Positions 34,313-42,005 of a stretch of DNA of 54,092 bases are shown piece after piece. Position 1 is the first letter of the stretch. Every line of letters begins with the position of its first letter. The DNA lies in NCBI RefSeq assembly GCF_945952095.1, contig NZ_CAMFHL010000014.1, forward strand, positions 1 to 54,092, read 5' to 3'. The stretch is from an uncultured Arsenicibacter sp. (GTDB lineage Bacteria > Bacteroidota > Bacteroidia > Cytophagales > Spirosomataceae). The notes under the pieces are model-generated. The model made no database searches and had not been told where the DNA came from. It worked only from the letters and a program-made list of their open reading frames with translations. The translations under genes and the position numbers were made by a program.

Positions 34313-34603
34313 ATGAAAACACAACAGACTACCCTCCTGACTGATGATGATATTGACCGGATTATTGAAATGGCATGGGAGGACCGGACACCCTTCGATG
34401 CCATCGAAGCACAGTTTGGTCTGGCCGAGCAGGACGTGATTGAACTCATGCGCCGTGAAATGAAACCATCGTCATGGCGCATGTGGCGGGCCCGCGTCCA
34501 GGGCCGGAAGACTAAACACAAGGCTACATCGGCGGTTGACGATCAAACGTTTAAATGTAGCCGGCAACGGCAAATCAGTCATAATCAGTCGAAAAAACGT
34601 TGA
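34313..34603 (+). CDS. TIGR03643/DUF2805 family protein
   Basis: 96 residues. The core LTDDDIDRIIEMAWEDRTPF, then FGLAEQDVIELMRREMKPSSW and MWRARVQGRKTKH, matches the TIGR03643 family and looks like a helix-turn-helix followed by a basic region. The last 25 residues are low-complexity and polar. Function unknown. In other genomes the family is found near photolyase/cryptochrome-type genes; none is in this window. Confidence 0.88.
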   Translation: MKTQQTTLLTDDDIDRIIEMAWEDRTPFDAIEAQFGLAEQDVIELMRREMKPSSWRMWRARVQGRKTKHKATSAVDDQTFKCSRQRQISHNQSKKR

Positions 34604-34727
34604 GAATGACATTTTGGCATCTAAATGTTTTCGCTTAATTTTGTCGCGCAATATTTGGGTAAATGGATATTTCTATTCAAAAAACAGTAAAAAAACCCAA
34701 AAATTTAAAATTTTTTTTGGAAAGGTG

Positions 34728-34735
34728 TAGTTTTG
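34728..34735 (+). promoter_or_regulatory. -7 element of the lrp-type gene, with AT-rich palindrome
   Basis: TAGTTTTG, 44 bases before the ATG at 34780. Just upstream (34697-34720) a near-palindrome runs CCAAAAATTTAAAATTTTTTTTGG. Such AT-rich symmetric sites are typical for Lrp/AsnC proteins, which often repress their own gene. Confidence 0.5.
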
Positions 34736-34779
34736 CAAACGACGTGATAAACTACTAACCTTAGCGTACAACGAAGACT

Positions 34780-35250
34780 ATGTCAAGCTCAAAGTTAGAT
34801 CAAATTGACCGAAAGGTTCTGGATATTCTGCAATCAAACGCCAAGATAACCAACGCACAATTATCAAAGGAAATCGGCCTGTCTCCTGCCCCGACACTCG
34901 AACGTGTTAAGAAGCTGGAAACATCCGGTATCATCCAAAGCTACCACGCCCAGCTCGACCGCGAAAAAGTAGGTCTGGGGGTAACTACATTTGTGATGGT
35001 AACCCTGGTAGGCCATAAAAAAATGGTGACCGACTCGTTCGTACAACGGGTCAACGAAATCCCTGAAATCATCGAATGCCACCACATTACCGGTTCAGGT
35101 GACTTCCTGCTGAAGGTTATTTCAAAAGACATCAACTCGTATCAGAAGCTGATGCTGGAAGTAATTAACGAGATTGAAGAGGTTGCCAGCACCCAAACCA
35201 TGGTAATTTTATCGACGTTCAAGGAAAGCAAGGTAATGCCTATTCCCTGA
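34780..35250 (+). CDS. Lrp/AsnC family transcriptional regulator
   Basis: 156 residues. N-terminal helix-turn-helix (LDQIDRKVLDILQSNAKITN, LSKEIGLSPAPTLERVKKLE), then the RAM effector domain (GLGVTTFVMVTLVGH, PEIIECHHITGSGDFLLKVI). Length and order are standard. Lrp-type proteins sense amino acids or other small molecules and act as dimers to octamers. It stands alone between a palindromic promoter and a strong terminator, so its targets cannot be read from context. Confidence 0.95.
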   Translation: MSSSKLDQIDRKVLDILQSNAKITNAQLSKEIGLSPAPTLERVKKLETSGIIQSYHAQLDREKVGLGVTTFVMVTLVGHKKMVTDSFVQRVNEIPEIIECHHITGSGDFLLKVISKDINSYQKLMLEVINEIEEVASTQTMVILSTFKESKVMPIP

Positions 35251-35265
35251 GCCGTATATACCTGA

Positions 35266-35302
35266 CGAAAAAGGGCCATTTACAGCAAATGGCCCTTTTT
35301 CG
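35266..35302. terminator. Bidirectional terminator between lrp and TPR genes
   Basis: A perfect 16-bp stem with A run on one side and T run on the other (arms 35266-35281 and 35287-35302), 5-base loop. It serves the plus-strand lrp gene and the minus-strand TPR gene, whose stop is 4 bases away. Confidence 0.92.
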
Positions 35303-35305
35303 TAT

Positions 35306-36535
35306 TTAGTCGCGGCGTTTCCGGCGTTCGTCCCTGCGCGATTTTTTACTGTCTTTCAGGGCCTTTTTCGCCTCTTCATACTGGCTTGATTTCTTATCCG
35401 CCGAATCGAGCACTTCCTTGTAGTAGGTTGTTGCCTGATCGTAGTTCTTCTCATCGGTCGCAATCTTCGCCAGCCCGACCAGCGATGACCAGTAATAGCC
35501 TGCGTTTGTTGCGTTAATCTGCTTAGCAAAATCAATGGACTGCTGGTAATACTGCTTGGCGGTCGCTGTATTGCGGTAAAAGTTGTGGTTTACGTAAGCC
35601 AGAATGTACGCAGCTGTCCGGCCGCTGACGGCTTCATACCCGGTTTGCCCGCGGGCGATTTTTTCCAGAATCCGTTTTGAAATCACTTCCGCTTCGTTCA
35701 GCCGCCCCCGCACAAATGCCGACCGGGCAAAATACCGCTCAAAAAAAGGATTTTCGGGATACTGTTCCGTCATGTACTTCGCCAGATCATAGGCTTTGTC
35801 GTACTGGTTTTCCATGCTGTAAATCTGTAGCAGGAAGTAACGTGCCTCCGTCCGGGTATAAAACGCATTATTGGCGGTCTTTTCCAGTTGCTGAATACCG
35901 GAGTTCTTATCACCTTTCGGGAAAAACATCAGGATCGGCTTGAGCAGCGGATAGTTCTGCGGAATCCACTGGGCGTAATAATTATACAGCCCGTCGCCGA
36001 AGAGCAATTCGGGGCTGATATCGCCGTTCCCCTTACACTTCTCGAAATATTTCAGGGCGTTTTTACCGGCCAGGGTTGCCTTTGCCCATTTCTTCCGCTC
36101 CGAATACAGACGCCCTTTGAAAGCATAGGCCGCTGCCAGGAAAAACGAGGGTTCTACCTTGTTATCGCTGTCGTCATATAGTTTTTCCGCCAATGTGATG
36201 GTCGAATCCATATACGCCAGACAACGGTCATCATAGTCCTCAATGTCGGTATTCGGTACAATTTTCCACCACTCGGCGAGGCCCATCAGAAAATAAGGCA
36301 TCGGATGTTTCGGATACCGCACCTTGAGCCAGCGGAACTCCTTATCGGCTTCGTAAAATTTATAGTTATACAACTGGTTAATGGCCTCGGCCGATTCCAG
36401 CTGCACACCGGGGTGCTTTAATAATCCATCGTATTTTTTATCAAAAGCCGACGGATCATATAACTGTGCCTGAGCCATATAGCCCAATACGATTAACAAA
36501 ACCGTCAAACTGAACTGCTTCATGTTCTTTGTCAT
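35306..36535 (-). CDS. Secreted tetratricopeptide-repeat protein
   Basis: 409 residues from the ATG at 36535 (an ATG four codons on is as good). Signal peptide ending in YMAQA-QL. TPR-like helices follow through most of the protein, for example NQLYNYKFYEADKEFRWLK, KYPKHPMPYFLMGLAEWW, ARYFLLQIYSMENQYDKAYD, FFERYFARSAFVRGRLNEAE and KNYDQATTYYKEVLDSADKK. The C-terminus is very basic (KDSKKSRRDERRKRRD). Probably periplasmic, with a scaffolding role. The specific function is unknown. Confidence 0.88.
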   Translation of the reverse strand: MTKNMKQFSLTVLLIVLGYMAQAQLYDPSAFDKKYDGLLKHPGVQLESAEAINQLYNYKFYEADKEFRWLKVRYPKHPMPYFLMGLAEWWKIVPNTDIEDYDDRCLAYMDSTITLAEKLYDDSDNKVEPSFFLAAAYAFKGRLYSERKKWAKATLAGKNALKYFEKCKGNGDISPELLFGDGLYNYYAQWIPQNYPLLKPILMFFPKGDKNSGIQQLEKTANNAFYTRTEARYFLLQIYSMENQYDKAYDLAKYMTEQYPENPFFERYFARSAFVRGRLNEAEVISKRILEKIARGQTGYEAVSGRTAAYILAYVNHNFYRNTATAKQYYQQSIDFAKQINATNAGYYWSSLVGLAKIATDEKNYDQATTYYKEVLDSADKKSSQYEEAKKALKDSKKSRRDERRKRRD

Positions 36536-36661
36536 TTAGCTACGCTGCTGAACGTTCTCTGCGTCTTACCTATAACGGCTGCGACATCTTTTTATGTGTG
36601 ATCTTTCCATTAACGTACAAAGCCGGCGATCAGTTTACCCTTCATAAAATTTACGAAAAAG

Positions 36662-36693
36662 TTGCCTTGCCATGCCCGCCCGCCGTACCTTTG
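36662..36693 (+). promoter_or_regulatory. Promoter of hpt, predicted leaderless
   Basis: TTG (36662-36664), 21 bases, then TACCTTTG (36686-36693). The ATG follows after only 3 bases, so transcription would start at or within a base or two of the A of the ATG. Confidence 0.65.
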
Positions 36694-36696
36694 CTC

Positions 36697-37239
36697 ATGC
36701 CTATAGAAAAGATAACGATCAAAGATAAGTCGTTTGTGCCGTTTATTCCGGCCGAAGCCATTCAGAACCGCATCACGCAACTCGCTCAGCAGATTAATGA
36801 AGATTACGCCGGGAAACAGCCGCTGGTCATCGGTATCCTGAACGGGTCGGTACTCTTCGCGGCAGATCTGCTGAAAAAACTGAGCATTCCATGTGAAATC
36901 GCCTTTGTCCGGGTCTCTTCCTATGCGCAAACCAGCTCTACCGGTGCGGTCAAACAGATTCTGGGCCTGAGTGAATCCGTGAAAGACCGTGATCTGATCG
37001 TCGTGGAAGATATTGTCGATACGGGTCTTACCATCAATGATATACGCAAACAGCTCCTGGCTGAGGGACCGGCCTCACTGACCATTGCTACCCTTCTGCA
37101 CAAACCCGAGGCCCTGAAACAGCCTGTTGAGCTCCAATACGTTGGTTTTGAGATCGAGAATAAATTTGTGGTTGGCTACGGGCTGGATTACGACGGGCTG
37201 GGCCGCAATACCGCAGCGATTTACGTGTTAAGCGAATAA
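36697..37239 (+). CDS. hpt: Hypoxanthine phosphoribosyltransferase
   Basis: 180 residues from the ATG at 36697; the frame stays open upstream but that part has no homologous look and runs through the promoter. PRPP loop DLIVVEDIVDTGLTI near residue 105, base-binding VGYGLDYDGLGRN near the C-terminus, and LVIGILNGSVLFAADLL near residue 47. It salvages hypoxanthine (and possibly guanine) to the nucleotide. The VOC gene begins 4 bases after its stop. Confidence 0.95.
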   Translation: MPIEKITIKDKSFVPFIPAEAIQNRITQLAQQINEDYAGKQPLVIGILNGSVLFAADLLKKLSIPCEIAFVRVSSYAQTSSTGAVKQILGLSESVKDRDLIVVEDIVDTGLTINDIRKQLLAEGPASLTIATLLHKPEALKQPVELQYVGFEIENKFVVGYGLDYDGLGRNTAAIYVLSE

Positions 37240-37243
37240 AGAC

Positions 37244-37636
37244 ATGCAGCAGACTATTGCCTGTTTCGCGCTTGTTGTTGCTGACTACGACGAAGCCATT
37301 GCGTTCTATACGCAAAAGCTACATTTTACGCTGCGGGAAGACACGATGCTGAGCGAGACAAAACGCTGGGTAGTGATTGCTCCGCCGGGCACAACCGGCA
37401 GCGGTATCCTGCTGGCTAAAGCGGCCAATGAGGAGCAACAGTCCCGCGTAGGCAACCAGACCGGTGGCCGGGTCTTTATGTTTCTGCATACCGATAACTT
37501 CACCCGCGACTATCAGAATCTGCTTGACCATGGCATCACCATCGTTCGCCATCCCGTTACCGAGGCATACGGAACCGTAGCGGTCTTTGCTGATTTGTAC
37601 GGAAATTTGTGGGACTTAATCGGGCCGGAGCGTTAA
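37244..37636 (+). CDS. VOC family (glyoxalase/dioxygenase-like) protein
   Basis: 130 residues, one vicinal-oxygen-chelate domain: FALVVADYDEAIAFYTQKLHF at the start, GGRVFMFLHTDNF in the middle, and GTVAVFADLYGNLWDLI at the end, where the Glu/Asp and His metal ligands of the family usually lie. Many such small proteins have unknown substrates. It follows hpt by 4 bases. Its stop shares bases with the stop of the convergent moaA. Confidence 0.88.
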   Translation: MQQTIACFALVVADYDEAIAFYTQKLHFTLREDTMLSETKRWVVIAPPGTTGSGILLAKAANEEQQSRVGNQTGGRVFMFLHTDNFTRDYQNLLDHGITIVRHPVTEAYGTVAVFADLYGNLWDLIGPER

Positions 37637-38613
37637 CCCCCAATCGTCGCCATTGATTCGGAAACGGGTGCGCGGTTCTTTTCGGCTTCGAAACCGTTGG
37701 CAGGGCGGCTGGCAAAGGCCTGTTTAAATGCCTCAACCAGGTCTGCATCCGTTGCCCCTGAGCGCATCAGGTCACGGACGTTCAGCACACCGCTGTCGTA
37801 CAGGCAGGTTTTCAGAACGCCTTGTGCCGTCATCCGGATCCGGTTGCAGCTCCCGCAGAACGTCCGGCTGAAGGCCGCAATGATCCCGACCGTTCCTTTA
37901 TAGCCTGGTATCTGATAGTCATTCGACGTGGAAAACGGCCCGTCGGCAAGCTTCTGTATCTCCGGATAAAATGACTTCAGCTCCGTCAGAATGCGGCGGT
38001 GTGTCCAGTTCAGGACCGGGTAATGTGTGCCTTCGCCGTTAAAGGGCATTTCTTCGATAAACCGAACTGCCACCGGCTGATCGCGGGTCAGCTCAGCCAG
38101 TAACGGAATGTCTTCGATGTTCTGCCCTTCCATCACTACCGCATTGATTTTTACCTCAATGTCATGCGCCAGCAGCTCATCAAGGGTTCGCAAAACAGCC
38201 GGCAGTTCATCGCGGCGCGTAATCTGGTGGAAGCGCTGCCGATCCAGCGTATCAATACTGAGGTTGACGGATTTCAGTCCCAGCGATGCCAGCTCGGCCA
38301 CATGCGGCGCAGTCAGCACCCCGTTGGTAGTCATCGCCAGTTCGGTCAGGCCGTCGATAGCCGACAATGACCGCATGAACTCCATCAGGCCATTACGCAC
38401 AAATGGTTCCCCACCTGTAATCCTGACTTTATTTACACCCAGCCCCGCCAGTACGCTGACCAGCCGCTCCATTTCTTCGAACGTCAGCAGCTGTTTTTTC
38501 GGCAGGTAACGGATACCTTCTTCCGGCATACAGTAAAAACAACGCAGGTTGCAGCGGTCGGTAACGGCCAGCCGCAGATAGGTTATCGGGCGATTATGAT
38601 TATCAAAAAGCAT
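37633..38613 (-). CDS. moaA: GTP 3',8-cyclase MoaA
   Basis: 326 residues from the ATG at 38613 (three codons inside a longer TTG-started frame). Radical SAM cluster CxxxCxxC at Cys21, Cys25 and Cys28 (DRCNLRCFYCMP). C-terminal cluster FCGSCNRIR followed by KTCLYD. The protein ends in GG, as active MoaA must. It converts GTP to 3',8-cyclo-GTP at the start of molybdopterin synthesis. No other Mo-cofactor gene is in the window. Confidence 0.96.
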   Translation of the reverse strand: MLFDNHNRPITYLRLAVTDRCNLRCFYCMPEEGIRYLPKKQLLTFEEMERLVSVLAGLGVNKVRITGGEPFVRNGLMEFMRSLSAIDGLTELAMTTNGVLTAPHVAELASLGLKSVNLSIDTLDRQRFHQITRRDELPAVLRTLDELLAHDIEVKINAVVMEGQNIEDIPLLAELTRDQPVAVRFIEEMPFNGEGTHYPVLNWTHRRILTELKSFYPEIQKLADGPFSTSNDYQIPGYKGTVGIIAAFSRTFCGSCNRIRMTAQGVLKTCLYDSGVLNVRDLMRSGATDADLVEAFKQAFASRPANGFEAEKNRAPVSESMATIGG

Positions 38614-38633
38614 GAGGTACAAGCAAGTTAGCT

Positions 38634-38641
38634 TAATTTTG
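38634..38641 (+). promoter_or_regulatory. -7 element of the ABC ATPase gene, near-leaderless
   Basis: TAATTTTG, 4 bases before the ATG at 38646. No good -33 element is seen. If used, the mRNA would begin at about the start codon. Confidence 0.45.
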
Positions 38642-38645
38642 CGGT

Positions 38646-39266
38646 ATGCTGACCATTACAGCCGAAGACATCGGCAAAAAATATCGTCGTGAATGGATAT
38701 TCCGGCACGTTAACCTGACATTAACCGCAGGGACAAGTTACACGTTTGTTGGCCCCAACGGAAGTGGTAAGTCCACGTTTCTTCAGTTAATTTCCGGGGT
38801 AATGCCCGCCACCGAAGGCAAATTAGCCTACCGGCTCGGGGATAAAACACTTTTAGCCGATGACTGGTTTCGGCAAGTTACTATGGCAGCACCTTATCTT
38901 GAACTGATCGAAGAACTGACCCTGCTCGAACTGCTTGCTTTTCACCAGACGTTCAAGCCATTTAAGAACGGACTGACAACCGAAACTGTACTGGAAAGAA
39001 TGTTCCTGAGTCATGCCCGTAACAAAGAAATCAAGTACTTTTCGTCGGGTATGAAGCAACGGGTTAAGCTCGGGCTGGCTTTTTTTTCCGACGCCCCGCT
39101 GGTAATTCTGGACGAGCCGACCGCCAACCTCGACCGGCAGGGGGCAAACTGGTACCTGGACGAAGTGCAGCAGCTTGGTCCGGAACAGATCCTGCTCATC
39201 GGATCCAACCAGCCGGAAGAATACACATTCTGCCGGAATGTGTTAAGCGTTATGGAATGGAAGTGA
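38646..39266 (+). CDS. ABC transporter ATP-binding protein (CcmA-like)
   Basis: 206 residues. Walker A GPNGSGKST (residues 36-44), signature FSSGMKQR near 133, Walker B LVILDEPTANLD near 150. Size and form resemble heme exporter CcmA or other short export ATPases. No permease gene is adjacent, so the transported substrate cannot be inferred. Confidence 0.93.
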   Translation: MLTITAEDIGKKYRREWIFRHVNLTLTAGTSYTFVGPNGSGKSTFLQLISGVMPATEGKLAYRLGDKTLLADDWFRQVTMAAPYLELIEELTLLELLAFHQTFKPFKNGLTTETVLERMFLSHARNKEIKYFSSGMKQRVKLGLAFFSDAPLVILDEPTANLDRQGANWYLDEVQQLGPEQILLIGSNQPEEYTFCRNVLSVMEWK

Positions 39267-39383
39267 CCCGTACGCCCCGGAATCCGGCACAGGACAACAA
39301 TCAGGGCTTACGTATGATAAAGCACCTGTGATTTTCTGGCACATAGCTTGTATATTTACCCTACGAAAAACTTCTGACACACA

Positions 39384-39830
39384 ATGAAACACATTCTTGT
39401 ACTGGTAGTAGCCCTTGGCCTTACACTGACAGCAAAGGCGCAAAGCTACCACGGTAAAAAAATCACTGACGACTCCGCCGTTGCGGCTACTGAACTCGCT
39501 GCTAAAATGGGCGAGAAAAAAGAACTGACAACCAAAGTAGAAGGCACGGTCGATCAGGTCTGCAAAGTCAAAGGCTGCTGGATGACCGTAAAAACGGCTG
39601 ACGGCAAAACCATGCGTGTGACCTTCAAAGACTACGGGTTCTTTGTTCCGAAAGACATTGCCGGCAAGCAGGTTGTCTTCGAAGGCGTAGCCCAGACTAC
39701 CACTACGTCGGTTGCCGAACTGCGCCACTATGCCGAAGATGCCGGTAAGAGCAAAGCCGAAATCGAAAAAATCACCGAGCCGGAAAAAGCACTTACATTC
39801 GTTGCCGATGGCGTAATCGTCAAAAAATAA
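39384..39830 (+). CDS. DUF4920 domain protein, secreted
   Basis: 148 residues. Signal peptide (ILVLVVALGLTLTAKA), then the DUF4920 core: GTVDQVCKVKGCWMTV, MRVTFKDYGFFVPKDIAGK and VAELRHYAEDAG. The two cysteines in VCKVKGCWM are a hallmark and could bind a metal. Function unknown. Single-gene unit with its own terminator. Confidence 0.93.
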   Translation: MKHILVLVVALGLTLTAKAQSYHGKKITDDSAVAATELAAKMGEKKELTTKVEGTVDQVCKVKGCWMTVKTADGKTMRVTFKDYGFFVPKDIAGKQVVFEGVAQTTTTSVAELRHYAEDAGKSKAEIEKITEPEKALTFVADGVIVKK

Positions 39831-39847
39831 GCACCTTACTGCTCCAT

Positions 39848-39884
39848 AAAGCCTGGCTATCCAACATAGTCAGGCTTTTTTTTT
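39848..39884 (+). terminator. Terminator after the DUF4920 gene
   Basis: AAAGCCTGGCTAT/ATAGTCAGGCTTT pairs over 13 positions with one G-U and a 5-base loop, followed by a long T run. Confidence 0.93.
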
Positions 39885-39958
39885 GCTCAGTCTGTAACAA
39901 TCCGGGCAGGCATGTATCAAAAGGCCAACATTACGAAACACTAAAAAACACATTCGCC

Positions 39959-40816
39959 ATGAAGACCTTATTATTCACCCTGCTCATTGCTGTCTATGCC
40001 ACCTGTTGCGTGGCTCAGTCAAACGCCTTTACGGTATCAGTAACCGGCAAAGGACAGCCTGTTATCCTGATTCCCGGCTATTCGTGCGGTGGTGAGGTCT
40101 GGAAGGAAACGGTCGACCACCTGAAAGGCCGCTACGAATGCCATGTACTGACCCTCGCCGGCTACAATGGCGTGGCTCCTATTCAGGCACCGGTCCTGCA
40201 AACCGTGCGGGATGAACTTATCCGGTATGTGAAAACGCAGCAGTTACACAAACCCATCCTGCTCGGCCATAGCCTGGGCGCGTTCATGAGCTTGTGGGTC
40301 AGCAGTACCGAACCGGACCTGTTTTCGAAACTCATCTGCGTCGACGGTGTCCCGTTTATTTCGGCGATGACCAACCCGACGATTACGGCCGACTCGCTGC
40401 GTAGAAACCCGATGTATAATCCGGAGCTTATGGTTAGAAATTTTACGTCTACCCCCGATTCGCTGTTTGCCGTATCACAGAAACGGGCCATGCGCATGCA
40501 GGTAACCGATACCCTGAAAGCTGATCTGGTAACCAGCTGGGCTGTCCGCAGTGACCGCCGGACACTGGCGGAGACGATTATCGAAATGAGTCTGACGGAT
40601 TTACGGCAGGATATTGCCCGCATCACCGCCCCTACCCTCGTACTGGGTGGCCAGTATTTCAACAGTGAACCGGCAACGATGCGGATTCTGAACGAACAAT
40701 ATGAAAAGCTGCCCAACAAACAGCTGGCCGTATCGAACACGAAACACTTCATCATGTACGAGAATCCGCAGTGGTTTTATGCTCAGATCGATCGGTTTCT
40801 GCAATCGGCTAACTAA
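39959..40816 (+). CDS. Secreted alpha/beta hydrolase
   Basis: 285 residues. Signal peptide (TLLFTLLIAVYATCCVAQ). Oxyanion region LIPGYSCGGEVW; nucleophile elbow GHSLG with Ser105; acid near PTLVLGGQYF region; catalytic His in VSNTKHFIMYENP. Substrate unknown, probably an ester or lactone. It precedes an ECF sigma gene by 14 bases and could be in its operon. Confidence 0.9.
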   Translation: MKTLLFTLLIAVYATCCVAQSNAFTVSVTGKGQPVILIPGYSCGGEVWKETVDHLKGRYECHVLTLAGYNGVAPIQAPVLQTVRDELIRYVKTQQLHKPILLGHSLGAFMSLWVSSTEPDLFSKLICVDGVPFISAMTNPTITADSLRRNPMYNPELMVRNFTSTPDSLFAVSQKRAMRMQVTDTLKADLVTSWAVRSDRRTLAETIIEMSLTDLRQDIARITAPTLVLGGQYFNSEPATMRILNEQYEKLPNKQLAVSNTKHFIMYENPQWFYAQIDRFLQSAN

Positions 40817-40830
40817 CCTGTCGATTCGAT

Positions 40831-41325
40831 ATGACTTTACCCAATTCATTTGACCTGCTCTACAAAACGTGGCACCCCAAAGTGCTTAAACTTTGCCTCG
40901 GGTATACCGGTGATTACGATCAGGCGCAGGACTTAGTACAGGAAACCTTTATTAAAGTCTGGCACCATCTCCCGACTTTCCGGGGTGATGCACAGGTTCA
41001 GACCTGGATTTACCGGATTGCTGTCAATACCTGCCTGCTGCATCTGCGCAGTACCCGCACTAAACCTACAGCAACGGCAGACCCGAAGGATATACACAAC
41101 ATTCCGGACGAACAGGCCGAACCCGACGAGCAGATTATGGTCCTGTATAAGTGCATCAGTCAGCTTGCCGAAACCGACCGGATTATCATTACCCTCGTAC
41201 TCGAAGACACGCCTTACCCCGACATAGCGCAGGTTGTGGGCATTTCAGAAGGAAATCTGCGCGTAAAAATTCACCGCATCAAACAACAACTAACGTCAAT
41301 CTACAAGCAATATGGACGAGTTTGA
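40831..41325 (+). CDS. ECF-type RNA polymerase sigma factor
   Basis: 164 residues. Region 2: KVLKLCLGYTGDYDQAQDLV and QETFIKVWHHLPTFRGDAQV, then WIYRIAVNTCLLHLR. Region 4: QLAETDRIIITLVLEDTPYP and DIAQVVGISEGNLRVKIHRI. The end overlaps the next gene by 14 bases, so the two are coupled. Confidence 0.94.
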   Translation: MTLPNSFDLLYKTWHPKVLKLCLGYTGDYDQAQDLVQETFIKVWHHLPTFRGDAQVQTWIYRIAVNTCLLHLRSTRTKPTATADPKDIHNIPDEQAEPDEQIMVLYKCISQLAETDRIIITLVLEDTPYPDIAQVVGISEGNLRVKIHRIKQQLTSIYKQYGRV

Positions 41326-41917
41326 GCTATTTAAAGAACGCTGGCAGCAACAACCGGAACCCGTTAAAGGCCCTGACCTGGCCGGACTGAAAGCCAGCAA
41401 CACCGACGCGCTGTCGAAACTGCGGCGAACGCAGCTCTGGTCGGCCATTGCCTTGCTGGCGACGGTAGTCGTGCTGACCTGGATTGGTTTTTTCAGCGGC
41501 ATTACCTTTTCGTCGGCCACCACCTACACCGGTCTGGTGCTGGTACTGGTCGTTGTGCTGACCCAGAGTCTTATCAATTTTGCCATTTACCGGCGGCTGG
41601 GGCAGCTGGCGGTTACCTCTTCCGCCAGCGAGCATTTACAGCAGTGGGAGACGTATTACAGCTTCCGGAAAAAAATGGTAAGGATCAACAGCCCGCTTTA
41701 TTTTATCGGCCTGAATGCAGCAATGGGACTCTATTTTATCGAAATCCTCGGCTATTTTTCACCGGCGTTCATTGCCTTATTTCTGGTTCTGTATCTGGGA
41801 TGGATGGCGTTTGCGTACCTGTATCTGGGTCGACGTGCCCTGCGGAAAGAGTACGGCCGGATTGAGGCCATTCTGGAAAATCTCCGCCGGCTGCACGGGC
41901 AACTGAAGGAGGAATAA
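41312..41917 (+). CDS. Membrane protein coupled to the ECF sigma factor
   Basis: 201 residues. A cytoplasmic N-terminus of about 40 residues (DEFELFKERWQQQPEPVKGP) precedes four membrane segments (IALLATVVVLTWIGFFSGI, TGLVLVLVVVLTQSLINFAIY, SPLYFIGLNAAMGLYFIEILGY, FIALFLVLYLGWMAFAYLYL). The tail is charged. No known anti-sigma domain is seen, but overlap with the sigma gene makes that role likely (inference). Confidence 0.82.
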   Translation: MDEFELFKERWQQQPEPVKGPDLAGLKASNTDALSKLRRTQLWSAIALLATVVVLTWIGFFSGITFSSATTYTGLVLVLVVVLTQSLINFAIYRRLGQLAVTSSASEHLQQWETYYSFRKKMVRINSPLYFIGLNAAMGLYFIEILGYFSPAFIALFLVLYLGWMAFAYLYLGRRALRKEYGRIEAILENLRRLHGQLKEE

Positions 41918-41927
41918 GAAAAAGGGG

Positions 41928-42002
41928 GGGCGACCACATGCACCTTCATAGAAAAGGGCGGCTACATGGGGAAAATGAATGGGCGACCACGTGGGGTCGC
42001 CC
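41928..42002. repeat. Three GGGCGACCACATG-type repeats with hairpin
   Basis: Three related 13-mers lie at 41928-41940, 41956-41968 and 41981-41993 (pattern GGGCGRCYACRTG). The last one folds with GGTCGCCC at 41995-42002. The element fills the gap between two convergent genes. The same GGGCGGCTAC core is in the terminator at 49951-49990, so this looks like a dispersed terminator family in several states of decay. Confidence 0.7.
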
Positions 42003-42005
42003 TTA

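Noticed and set aside
36529..36696. N-terminal extension of hpt by 56 codons
   Set aside because: The upstream frame runs through the promoter and overlaps the divergent TPR gene; the family starts at the ATG at 36697.
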